Assembly (NCBI GenBank): GCA_038231815.1
Contig: JBBRKQ010000005.1
Location: 13,118-77,117 of the forward strand
Source of the DNA: CAILKP01 sp038231815
GTDB lineage: Bacteria > Planctomycetota > Phycisphaerae > Phycisphaerales > UBA1924
DNA: 64,000 nucleotides
Reading direction: 5' to 3'
Each line of letters begins with the position of its first letter. The first letter of the stretch is position 1. Below, one piece after another: positions 47,542 to 55,848 of this stretch. Under the pieces are notes generated by a model. The model was given only the letters and a program-made list of their open reading frames with translations. It ran no database searches and had not been told where the DNA came from. A program made the position numbers and the translations under genes.

Positions 47542-48663
47542 ATGCGCGGCACCAAGTTGTCGATTCTCTCCATCGTTGCCACGATCACCGCGATCGCTGG
47601 CGCTGTCGCCACCTCCGCCATCGCCTGCACCGGCATCACACTGAAAGCCAAAGACGGCTCGGTGGTGTACGGCCGGACGATGGAATGGGGCACGTTTGAT
47701 CTCAAGTCGCGGCTGGTCATCGTTCCGCGGGGGCACCAATTCACCGGTTCCACGCCCGATGGCAAGCCGGGGCTGATTTGGAGGGCGAATTACGGCGTTG
47801 TCGGTCTGGATGCGGTCGAGAAAGAGATCATCGCCGATGGCATCAACGAAAAGGGCCTTACGGTGGGTGAGTTTTAACAACCGGGTTTCGCGGCGTACCC
47901 GGCCTATGACCCAGCCCTGGCAGGAGATTCGATGTCATCGCTAGATGTCGGTCTCTATCTCTTGTCGCAATGCGCCACCGTGGACGAGGCGCGTGCCGCG
48001 ATGGCAAAAATCCGCGTCGTCGCCGTGGTGGATCCGCTGATCGGCATTGCTCCGCCGATGCACTACCTCGTCACCGACCCGAGCGGGAAAGCTATCGTCA
48101 TCGAATTCATCAAAGGGGAAATGAAGATCTTCGATGCCCCACTCGGCGTCATCACAAACTCTCCCAGTTACGATTGGCACGAGACGAATCTGCGGAACTA
48201 CGTGAACCTCTCGGCGCTCTCTATTCCTGACAAAAAGATCGGCGACATGAACTTCAAGCCACTCGGTGGCGGCAGTGGAATGATCGGCCTGCCCGGTGAC
48301 AACACCCCGCCATCGCGCTTCATCCGGGCCGTGGCCGCGACCCAAACTGCCCGCCCCACCGCCACCGGAGACGAGACCATTTATGAACTGTTCCGCATCC
48401 TCGATAACTTCAATCTCCCAGTAGGCGCGGCGGAAGGTTCCGGCGAGGTAAAGACGGGCGGAATGCGCAGCTCCACCTGCTGGACAACCGGCTATGACAC
48501 GAAAAACCTGGTGATGTATTACCACACCCAGCACAACCGCCGCGTTCGCAAGATCGATCTTGCCAAGATCGACTTCGCCACGCTGACGAAACTGACCCGC
48601 CTGCCGATGGACAAGGAACAGACGCAGGACATCGAGGACATGACCCCAAAGACGAATCGCTAG
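47542..48663 (+). pseudogene. Choloylglycine hydrolase/penicillin acylase-like gene broken by one in-frame stop
   Basis: The frame encodes an exported linear amide C-N hydrolase of about 373 residues, except for a TAA at 47875-47877 (codon 112); the frame is unchanged after it. Relatives usually have an aromatic residue there ('GL.VG.FY.PGFA'), so TAC or TAT to TAA is the likely change. A strong Shine-Dalgarno precedes the ATG. A signal peptide ends before Cys29 ('ATSAIACTGITLKAKDGS'), the N-terminal nucleophile after processing. 'VVYGRTMEWG' carries the conserved Arg, and the second part has 'VITNSPSYDWHETNLRNY' and 'STCWTTGYDTKNLVMYYHT', both standard for the family. These enzymes cleave bile-salt amides, penicillin V or acyl-homoserine lactones. 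A sequencing error or a very recent nonsense mutation would explain the otherwise perfect frame. Confidence 0.88.
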
Positions 48664-48756
48664 ATCGTCATCTACGTTCACGCCGTTACCGTCCCGAGGT
48701 CAATCACGCGCCGCGGTCCGTGTTCAATCTCATGAATCCGCCATCGGGGACCGTCC

Positions 48757-49683
48757 ATGCCAACCAGTGATTTCACTTCGCCCATCGCTTGCATCCTTGC
48801 TGCGATCATCCCTCTTTGTTCACTCGCACCCGATGCGCTCGCCGAGGAGGCGGCCCCGCCGGCTGGCCAGACGCTCGGCCTCGCCAGCGCGACGTCGTTG
48901 TCGTTCTCATACCAGCCGGAAGTGGCTGCCCAACCCGCTCCGGCGCAGGCACCCGCTCTTGACACCGCCCTCGCCGAAGCGCCTGCGCGAGGAGGCGACA
49001 AGTCGGGCACCGATCCCACGCTCTTCCTACGGAACCTCACGGTCTCGAACGAGTTGCAGGGACTCAAGAACGACAACTACGCCAACGTGACGTCGTTTAA
49101 GTACATCGAGCCGTTTGCGGACGGCAAGATGAACCTGCGCCTTACCGTGCCGCTGGTCGCCACCGATCGCGCGGGCGATGGGGACTTCGGGCTGGGCGAC
49201 ATCGGGCTGCGCTACAACTGGCTCGCGCAGGCCGACAAAGAGGGCGCGTGGCTCTTCGGCACCGAGCTCTTCGCCGACACCGCTACCGAGGATGTGCTGG
49301 GTCGCGGCAAGTGGATCATCGCCCCGATCGTGACCAAGGCGTTCTTTCTCAGCAAGAGCCTGATCTTCGCCCCGACCTACCAGCACAACATCAGTTTCGC
49401 GGGCGACAGTCGCCGCGAGAGCGTCAACGAGAGCGTGCTGGACTTCTACTTCGTGATGCGCGCTGCTGACAATCGCAGTTGGTTCACCGTCGATCCCACG
49501 CTGGTCGTGGATTGGGAGAACCAGACCAATACGCCGGCCACCATCGAGTTCGAGTACGGCCGCGTATTAGGTTCGCTCCTTGGCGGCGCGGCGAGCCTGT
49601 ATGTGCGACCCGGCGTCGGGATCGGACAGGACCGGCCCTACGACTGGAACATCGAGATCGGGTTCAAGATCATCGGGTTCTAA
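48757..49683 (+). CDS. Outer-membrane beta-barrel protein (porin-like)
   Basis: A 308-residue exported protein. The signal peptide is 'MPTSDFTSPIACILAAIIPL' to 'DALA', followed by an Ala/Pro-rich linker (about 35-90). The remainder is a set of amphipathic strands ('KYIEPFADGKMNLRLTVPLV', 'FGLGDIGLRYNWLAQ', 'ALLLxxP'-type hydrophobic alternation, 'ASLYVRPGVGIGQDRPYDWN') ending with 'EIGFKIIGF'. The C-terminal Phe after alternating aromatic residues is the classic outer-membrane barrel insertion signal. It belongs to the broad group annotated as transporter or phenol-degradation MetA-like porins. The substrate is unknown. It lies 93 bases downstream of the broken amidase gene; a shared transcript is possible. 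Confidence 0.8.
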   Translation: MPTSDFTSPIACILAAIIPLCSLAPDALAEEAAPPAGQTLGLASATSLSFSYQPEVAAQPAPAQAPALDTALAEAPARGGDKSGTDPTLFLRNLTVSNELQGLKNDNYANVTSFKYIEPFADGKMNLRLTVPLVATDRAGDGDFGLGDIGLRYNWLAQADKEGAWLFGTELFADTATEDVLGRGKWIIAPIVTKAFFLSKSLIFAPTYQHNISFAGDSRRESVNESVLDFYFVMRAADNRSWFTVDPTLVVDWENQTNTPATIEFEYGRVLGSLLGGAASLYVRPGVGIGQDRPYDWNIEIGFKIIGF

Positions 49684-49886
49684 GGAAGCCGTATTTACAA
49701 GGTATTTTAAACCATGTCCGTTCACTTGGGGACAGCGGTCCCGGTTTGAACTTTAGATGTTCGGCTGTCCTGTCAATCCAGCCAATGAGAACCGGCGCTT
49801 GACTCGCCGCTTGCTCCCGCCCGTCGCACAAACTCGATCCAATGCCGCGGGAGCGATGGCGTATTCGTCCTGCTACGCTGATCGCG

Positions 49887-50762
49887 ATGTCCAAAGTCTA
49901 CAGATCGCCCCATAGCAAGCGAGAGCTGGAGGGGTGGTACGACCATTTTTTAGGTCGCGTGGAAGGTCCAAAGGAACGGCGCTTGGTATCGAGCGTGTTC
50001 GGGCCGAGCCATGTGCTGATGGTGGGCGCCGGCCCGCCGATGGTGGCACTTCACGGATCGCTGAGTAGTTCGGCGCACGCTGCCTCGGAACTGGTCCAAC
50101 TGTCACGTCGCTTCACGCTGGTGCTGCCTGATCTTCCGGGGCAATCGGCATTCGGCCCCGAGCGTGTGCTGGCCTATGACGGCACATCTCACGCAGACTG
50201 GCTCGCATCGGTGATGGACTCGCTCGGACTGGTGCAAGCGCCCGTGATGGGCATCAGCCTCGGCGGCTATGTCGCGCTTCGGATGGCCGTGATGAAGCCG
50301 CAGCGCGTCCGTGGACTGGTGCTTGTGGTCAGCGCGGGCTTGGTTAAGGCACCGGCCTGGGATTCGATGCGCCGGGTTGGGCTCGCGTTCGCTCTTTACA
50401 AGATGCGTGCCAGCCCGGCGAATTTGCGGCGGTTGATGCTGCCGCAGTTCACAGAAGGGGTGGATGAGACGTGGATGGAGTACTTCGAAGCAGCGCTGCG
50501 GTGCTTCGTGCTTCGGCTGCAACTGCCGCCGCTGGCGAAGGATGATGAACTCCGCGGGCTGGCGTGCCCGGTGCTCGCGTTTGGCGCGGCCGACGATGTC
50601 CACTTCCCCGGGCCGGCGCTGCTCAGTCGGCTGAAGCACACGTTGGGTGAGAAACGGGCGCAGTGCGAACTGCTGGAGTGTCGACACACACCGCCGATGA
50701 CACCTGAGTTTCGCGATTGGTTCGCGCAGCGTGTCGGCACGTTTGTGTCGGGTTTGCCTTGA
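49887..50762 (+). CDS. Alpha/beta-hydrolase
   Basis: A 291-residue hydrolase. The ATG at 49887 ('MSKVYRSPHSKRELEGWYD') is preferred over the longer frame from 49842. Elements: 'PPMVALHGSLSSSAHAASEL' (HG oxyanion loop), 'RFTLVLPDLPGQS', nucleophile Ser in 'VMGISLGGYVALRMAV' (G-x-S-x-G), 'CPVLAFGAADDVHFPG' (Asp) and His in 'LLECRHTPPMTPEF'. This resembles the acyl-ester or lactone hydrolases of the menaquinone/haloperoxidase-like group. It has no signal peptide. It stands between the barrel protein gene and repeat copy 3, inside the block flanked by the tRNA-Pro-like repeats. Substrate unknown. Confidence 0.9.
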   Translation: MSKVYRSPHSKRELEGWYDHFLGRVEGPKERRLVSSVFGPSHVLMVGAGPPMVALHGSLSSSAHAASELVQLSRRFTLVLPDLPGQSAFGPERVLAYDGTSHADWLASVMDSLGLVQAPVMGISLGGYVALRMAVMKPQRVRGLVLVVSAGLVKAPAWDSMRRVGLAFALYKMRASPANLRRLMLPQFTEGVDETWMEYFEAALRCFVLRLQLPPLAKDDELRGLACPVLAFGAADDVHFPGPALLSRLKHTLGEKRAQCELLECRHTPPMTPEFRDWFAQRVGTFVSGLP

Positions 50763-51289
50763 CGGCGCATGGATCGTCATCGAGTTGGGGCTTCTGGTTC
50801 CTTTCACTTGGGACTGGCTATCGGCCATCGCAGCCGCGGCTCAATGCCGAGAAGTGATCCCTCCACACGCTAACACCCGCCAAGAAAAAGTTCTATTGGT
50901 GTTCTGTCACCCTACTTTTCCGCTACCCGAAGCCCCTCGCTCAGTCATCCGAGAGGCTCTTTCTCTGCACGCATAAGGCTTTCGCAATTCGAACTGCGGC
51001 TCGAATCCGGTCGAGAAATTCTGCTCAATGGTGGGGTCGTGCGAAGTCTGTGAACTTTCGCTGTGGGCGTGAGCGGCTCTAACTTTTCAGCAGCAGGGGG
51101 CCTCGGCCAACAGTCTGCCGGAGGGGTAACTTGCAAGTACAGTCGCAGCTGGCCGGAACCGGCAAGGACTTTGCGAGTCGGTCCGAATATTCTTGTGCTG
51201 GGCGAGTTGCAAGTAAGCAGTCGTCGGTGACTCGGAAACTCAGGTGATACGTCAGCATCTTTTATTGCGGGAAGCCCTCGGCTCAGAAG
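50763..51289. other. 527-bp intergenic region carrying repeat copy 3
   Basis: Apart from repeat copy 3 (50871-50958) I see no gene. On the minus strand around 50990-51030 the sequence reads 'STGFEP...', a string often produced when the T-arm of a tRNA is translated, so more tRNA-derived sequence may be present here; no complete tRNA can be folded. Confidence 0.5.
50871..50958. repeat. tRNA-Pro-like repeat, copy 3, with hairpin
   Basis: 50871-50912 matches copy 2 at almost all positions (TAAC, AAAAAGTTC, ATTGGTGTTCTGTCACCC) with a one-base insertion in the A-run. It is followed by AGCCCCTCG (50931-50939) and CGAGAGGCT (50950-50958), a 9-bp stem with one mismatch, then CTTTCTCT. It marks the right edge of the hydrolase block. 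Confidence 0.7.
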
Positions 51290-52684
51290 ATGAAAAAGAA
51301 CACCTACTTACATTTCCTTCTTTGTCTGCTGGTGATCGCCTGCAGCGCTGTGCCGGTTGGTGCTGGCCAGCCGCATCGAGAGCTTGAATATGCCCCGGCC
51401 CCACCGGACAACCCGCTGAAGGGGCTTGTGCCATATCAATCCGATGTCCGCGCACTCTTCCCGCACAGCATGGAGTTTAACTATCTTCCCTACTCCGCGC
51501 TCGTAAAGGGGTACGACAGGTTTGATTGGGAGCCTCTAGAGACAATGCTTGACGACATCGCCGGAAGGGGGCATCAGGCCATTTTCAGAGTCTTCCTGGA
51601 GTATCCGGGAAAAGAAGGTGCGATCCCGGAGTTTCTAGTAAAAGACGGCTTGACCATCACAACCTGGCAGCACGATGAGGCCCCGCCGCTGCCGAGCAAT
51701 GCGAATAGAACCCCAAACTATGAAGATGAGCGGCTGCGCAAGTCGCTGAAGAATTTCATTGCGGCGCTCGGCAAGAAGTATGATGGCGATCCGCGTATCG
51801 GGTTTGTCACCGCCGGGTTACTGGGTGCGTGGGGTGAGTGGCACACATACCCCAAGAATGAACTTTTCGCCAGCAAGGCCGTGCAACGTGAAGTGATGGA
51901 TGCGTACGAGGCGGCCTTCCAAATCACTCCGGTGCTGCTGCGGTATCCGGTTGGTGCGAACAGCGCCATGGAAAACAACGCCGACCGAAAGTTTGGCTAC
52001 CACGATGATTCGTTCGCGTGGGCCACGCTCGATACGGGCAAGCAAAGTGCTAGCTGGTTCTACATGCCTGCCTTAAACGCCGCCGGACCGAGCGCGCAGG
52101 CGAAGTGGAAGAAGCACCCTATCGGTGGTGAGATTCGTCCCGAGGCATGGGGCGAGGTGTTTGATGCGATTCCGAAGAATCAACGTATTCAAAACTTCCG
52201 CCAATGCGTAGAGGCGACGCACTGCACATGGCTGATGGACAGCGGCATGTTCCAGAAGCGGCAGCCTGCCCAGAGAGTTCAGCAAGCAAAAAAGGATGTC
52301 CGGCGGATGGGGTATGAGTTCCACGCAACCGCCGTCATCATCAGTGATGTAAAAGATGGTAACGTTTCCGTAAATCTTGAAATCAAGAACCGTGGCGTTG
52401 CGCCGTTCTATTACGGCTGGAAGGCGGAATGGGGGCTCCTCACTGCCGGTGCGCTGGCCAAGTCATTTCCAGGCTCGGGCGAACTGCTCGGCCTGCTGCC
52501 CGATGACAAGCCGCGGACGTGGTCTCAAACGCTGGAAGTGGGCACTCTGCCGGCCGGCAGCTACACCCTTGCGGTGCGGGTTCCAAACTCCCTGAAAGAT
52601 GGCCCGCCAGTGCGGTTTGCCAACAAAACTCAGGAATCCAGCAAGCCGGGTTGGTTGCTGCTGGGTGAAGTCGTCGTTCCGTAA
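51290..52684 (+). CDS. Secreted DUF4832-type protein, glycosidase-like
   Basis: A 464-residue exported protein. The signal peptide is 'MKKNTYLHFLLCLLVIACSA' to 'VGA'. The mature protein starts 'LEYAPAPPDNPLKGLVPY', typical of DUF4832 proteins, and continues as a (beta/alpha)8-like domain with 'FDWEPLETMLDDIAGRGHQ', 'IFRVFLEYPGKEG', 'FVTAGLLGAWGEWHTYP' (a Gly-x-Trp-Gly-Glu-Trp strand end that looks like a glycosidase acid or nucleophile), and 'CTWLMDSGMFQ'. The last 120 residues are a beta-sandwich domain ('VSVNLEIKNRGVAPFYYGW', the DUF4832 domain itself). It is probably a carbohydrate-active enzyme; activity unproven. There is no Shine-Dalgarno and no obvious operon partner. Confidence 0.85.
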   Translation: MKKNTYLHFLLCLLVIACSAVPVGAGQPHRELEYAPAPPDNPLKGLVPYQSDVRALFPHSMEFNYLPYSALVKGYDRFDWEPLETMLDDIAGRGHQAIFRVFLEYPGKEGAIPEFLVKDGLTITTWQHDEAPPLPSNANRTPNYEDERLRKSLKNFIAALGKKYDGDPRIGFVTAGLLGAWGEWHTYPKNELFASKAVQREVMDAYEAAFQITPVLLRYPVGANSAMENNADRKFGYHDDSFAWATLDTGKQSASWFYMPALNAAGPSAQAKWKKHPIGGEIRPEAWGEVFDAIPKNQRIQNFRQCVEATHCTWLMDSGMFQKRQPAQRVQQAKKDVRRMGYEFHATAVIISDVKDGNVSVNLEIKNRGVAPFYYGWKAEWGLLTAGALAKSFPGSGELLGLLPDDKPRTWSQTLEVGTLPAGSYTLAVRVPNSLKDGPPVRFANKTQESSKPGWLLLGEVVVP

Positions 52685-53032
52685 CGATGAACCGGACATG
52701 TATGAGCCGCACATCCAACGTCCCGCCCGTGCACTGGCGCAGTCCTGTTCAAAAAACTTGATTGTTCTAGCCCAGAAACGCACTGTTGCCCACCCGGAAG
52801 TCTCTCTTCCGGAGATGGAACCAAGTGCCCAGACCTACAACCGCTAAACACACCCAAGGGCTCCGCCTCATTTCCCTTCAGACTCCTTCCCACCCACCCA
52901 AGCGCCGCCCACGCGGCCGAAGGGGTGGCTGCGATATCTCTCAAAAACCTAAACACAGCAGCCTTGGCCCAAGCCCCTCCCGCAACCCTCCATTGTCACA
53001 TCAATCCGCACCCGCCTCTGCTTAGCCTCCCC
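52685..53032. other. 348-bp intergenic region, nothing supported
   Basis: This lies between the convergent DUF4832 and pseudopilin genes. The plus strand is C-rich and poor in G in its second half. There is no clear hairpin, tRNA or gene. Confidence 0.5.
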
Positions 53033-53944
53033 TCACTGCCCCACAAACCAATCCGCCCCGCTTGCCTGATTTGACCACTTCCTCATATCACTCAGCTCAG
53101 TCAATGACTGCATGTTCGAGTGGCCATCAATCATGCCCGTCACCGCTCGCCCGTTGGCCTTGCCGCCGTTCCAGCGAAAGTCCACGCCGCCCGTGGTTAC
53201 CGGGTTGCTCGCAGGGTCAAACGTTGTCAGGCTCCAGCGATTCGTCAAAAAGCGCGGAGAATCGACCGTGTGAAAGCCTCCCACGCTGCCTCCATCCGGG
53301 TCCACACCGCGTGCTGATGAAAACACCAGCAGCTTTGAAGTATCCCGCGCTTCATCAATCCGAGTGATGTAAAACTTGCCCCACCGGCTCAGGGCCTGCG
53401 GGTTAAAGCCAAAGCCCGGCTCACCCTTGCCGCCCACAAAGTCTGCGTTAATGCCCAGCGATGGTGACAACGAAACAACATACAAAAAGTCGGACCGTGC
53501 CTTGTACCGCTCCAGCGTCCGCTCATCGTCGTACAGGCCGCGAAAATTAAAATCCATGTACGGCAAAATCCGCCACGGGTACCGCCTCGCCTCCTGTCCG
53601 TACAGCCGCTCTCCCTTCTCATCAACCACCCGCAGCACCCCAGAGCCTCCACCTGCCGGATCAGTCCCGCCCATCGCCACACTGCCATACCCCGGCATCA
53701 CCTGCCCAAGCGCATCGTTCGCATATTGCTGGTAGGCCATCATCAGTTGTCCCGAGGTCGACATCTCGCGAGTCTGCCTGGCCGATGTTCTCGCCGCGGC
53801 CAGCGAAGGCACCAGAATCCCAACCAAAACCGTGATAATGGCAATCACAACCAGCAACTCAATCAGCGTAAACGCACGAAACAGCGGGCAACGCCCGGGA
53901 TAGCGTGCGGAGACCAAACAGCCGATGCGGCGAAGAGGGCACAT
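53033..53944 (-). CDS. Type II secretion/type IV pilin-like pseudopilin
   Basis: A 303-residue protein with the prepilin cleavage and methylation signature: after a 23-residue basic leader comes 'FRAFTLIELLVVIAIITVLV' (Phe at +1, Glu at +5), then 'GILVPSLAAARTSARQTREM'. The leader is processed by prepilin peptidase and the helix inserted into the inner membrane. The C-terminal domain has Gly-rich loops and 'FHTVDSPRFLTNRW', 'RWNGGKANGRAVTGMIDGHS', matching the large planctomycete group of pseudopilin-like proteins with a GMxDGH-type end. These exist in many copies per genome, and their substrates are unknown. An ATG within the leader cannot be excluded as the start. The region upstream is long and AT-rich. 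Confidence 0.92.
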   Translation of the reverse strand: MCPLRRIGCLVSARYPGRCPLFRAFTLIELLVVIAIITVLVGILVPSLAAARTSARQTREMSTSGQLMMAYQQYANDALGQVMPGYGSVAMGGTDPAGGGSGVLRVVDEKGERLYGQEARRYPWRILPYMDFNFRGLYDDERTLERYKARSDFLYVVSLSPSLGINADFVGGKGEPGFGFNPQALSRWGKFYITRIDEARDTSKLLVFSSARGVDPDGGSVGGFHTVDSPRFLTNRWSLTTFDPASNPVTTGGVDFRWNGGKANGRAVTGMIDGHSNMQSLTELSDMRKWSNQASGADWFVGQ

Positions 53945-54527
53945 AAGAAAGACTCAGGGCAACTGGGAAAGAAAGCAGAAGACGGCAACACACAAGGCTG
54001 GCCAAAAAAATCCTCGAGCAAAAGTACCGGATCAGACACACACTATCCGCTCTGGCCACACATTCGGACAGGCTACATAGATCGGATTTTCACAAGTTGG
54101 TGGTGGAGTGGTCATGGCGGGAACCACACGAAAGCGTGAGAATTGGTGATACGGGAGCCTCAGATCATCGGTACTTAAAGACTAGTAGACAGTCATGTCT
54201 CTTTGATTACTTTCTTGTGGAAACGAAAGGATTCTTGTGGTACAGTAAGCAGACAGTCGTCCTCGCATCGTCAGCCGTCGTTTTATTCGAGTCAATCGTA
54301 TATTTATCGCACGCCGAGCATTCGCCCCTTCAACGTCCGCCGCTACTGCTTCTTTCCGTTCAATGTCTTTTTCGCACTATTTCCCGGATGTTCACGTTCG
54401 GTATCCCGTTCCCAGTCACGAACACTTCCCGCCAAACCTGCTGCTTGCTCCGATCTTGTAAAATCTTTTTTCAACCCAGTAGAATCAAAGCGCAGTTTTG
54501 GCCTAATTCACTTCCAGGAGTCCAGAG
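53945..54527. other. 583-bp AT-rich divergent intergenic region
   Basis: This lies between the starts of the pseudopilin gene (minus) and the dockerin-type gene (plus). It is distinctly more AT-rich than the surroundings and must hold both promoters; a candidate for the plus-strand gene is annotated at 54456. Frames in it are short and do not resemble proteins. Confidence 0.6.
54456..54485 (+). promoter_or_regulatory. Candidate sigma-70-type promoter of the dockerin-type gene
   Basis: TTGTAA (54456-54461) and TAGAAT (54480-54485) with an 18-base spacer fit the -35 and -10 consensus at 4 and 5 of 6 positions. They lie 43 bases before the start codon in an AT-rich tract. Confidence 0.4.
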
Positions 54528-55676
54528 ATGAACCGCACCAACGCACTCAGCCCCACCCTCTCCCCCACCCCCGCCCTCACCCGCGCCCTCAGCCTTTTCG
54601 CTGCCGCCACCGTGTTGCTCGCCGCCGGCGCGGCCTCAGCACAGAGCTTTAACTCCAACCTCCCGGTCACGCTTGACCGTTGGAACTACCCATTCGGAGA
54701 CTTTGGCGGCGCCCGCACCGCCGCTCCAATTTTCTGGACCGTCGGCACCACCGGCTTTGATGACCGCGATGCCGAATTCCTCATCGGCTTCAACACCACC
54801 AGCATCATCGCTCCGGGCGGCCCTGCCTCAAGCTACGCCATCACCAGCCTGGTCGTTTCCGCAGCGGTCAGCGTCACCAACCTCAGCGCCAGCTTCCAGT
54901 ACGACTCAACCCACGATCTTTATAGCACGTACCTTGATTCCGCCGACCCTGCATACACGCCCGACAGTGATATCGGCCGCCCGATTGAGATCTTCGCGTG
55001 CGGCTACCGGCCCACCAGCGCCGCCCCCGGCGCGCCGCTGTGGTCCGCCACGACCTTCATGGAAAACTCGCCATTCGCCTCGGTGGGTGCCAACCCGCCC
55101 CCCGCCCGCAACAACCGCAACGTCTTCCCGGTTGCTTTCAGCGCCACCGGCGCTGCGGCAAATTGCTCTAACCACGTCACCGGAACAACCGCTGAAGGCG
55201 GCCGATTTGAGGCCACACCGCTGGCCGTTGGTCAAGCCTATTTGAACCCCGGCCAACTGGTACCCGACCTGACCATCTTCACCTTCACCATTGATCTCAG
55301 CAACCCTGGCGCTCTGGCATACGTGCAGTCTGGCTTGGCAGAAGGTCGCCTGAACTTCATCATCTCGTCGCTGCACGCCTCCAGCCAGCCGGGCTCGGGC
55401 GGCGCCCCGCTGCCCTATCCCACGTTCTACACCAAAGAAAACCCCTTCGGCATTCCCGCCCAACTTTCAATTGTCGGCAGCGTCGGCACCACCCCGGCCT
55501 GCCTTGCCGATGTCAATACCGACGGAATTGTTGACGGCAATGACTTCACGGCGTTTATCAACTCCTTTGCAGTGGGTGATATCACGCTCGACCCCATCGC
55601 CGATGTCAACCATGACAACATCGTCGATGGCAACGACTTCGTGAGCTTCATCAACGCCTTCGGCGCTGGCTGCTAA
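54528..55676 (+). CDS. Secreted GC-ending dockerin-type protein
   Basis: A 382-residue exported protein. The ATG has GGAG seven bases upstream. A long signal region ends at 'AAGAASAQ' (about residue 39). The central 260 residues are a beta-rich domain I cannot name, with 'FGGARTAAPIFWTVGTTGF' and 'AYVQSGLAEGRLNFIISSL'. The C-terminus has two EF-hand-like dockerin repeats, 'DVNTDGIVDGNDFTAFIN' and 'DVNHDNIVDGNDFVSFIN', each with Ca-binding Asp/Asn positions, and ends in 'AFGAGC'. A terminal Gly-Cys after a dockerin pair is characteristic of Phycisphaerae surface proteins and suggests a Cys-based anchor. Its partner, if any, is not in the window. An intrinsic terminator follows. Confidence 0.88.
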   Translation: MNRTNALSPTLSPTPALTRALSLFAAATVLLAAGAASAQSFNSNLPVTLDRWNYPFGDFGGARTAAPIFWTVGTTGFDDRDAEFLIGFNTTSIIAPGGPASSYAITSLVVSAAVSVTNLSASFQYDSTHDLYSTYLDSADPAYTPDSDIGRPIEIFACGYRPTSAAPGAPLWSATTFMENSPFASVGANPPPARNNRNVFPVAFSATGAAANCSNHVTGTTAEGGRFEATPLAVGQAYLNPGQLVPDLTIFTFTIDLSNPGALAYVQSGLAEGRLNFIISSLHASSQPGSGGAPLPYPTFYTKENPFGIPAQLSIVGSVGTTPACLADVNTDGIVDGNDFTAFINSFAVGDITLDPIADVNHDNIVDGNDFVSFINAFGAGC

Positions 55677-55718
55677 CTCCACGAACCATCACTCCAAAAC
55701 ACGGCAAAACATGCCAAG

Positions 55719-55746
55719 CCGTGCGTCAATCAACGCACGGTTTTTT
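55719..55746 (+). terminator. Intrinsic terminator of the dockerin-type gene
   Basis: CCGTGCGT (55719-55726) and ACGCACGG (55733-55740) form a perfect 8-bp stem with the loop CAATCA, directly followed by six T residues. It lies 43 bases after the stop. This is the clearest rho-independent terminator in the window. Confidence 0.93.
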
Positions 55747-55848
55747 CATGCTCACCGCAAGCAATCCAGCCCGCCCACCTCACCCGCTGACCATTGCCAT
55801 GTCCGAAAACGGCGCATCCGCCCCACCTGCCTTGGCTATGTTCCATCC

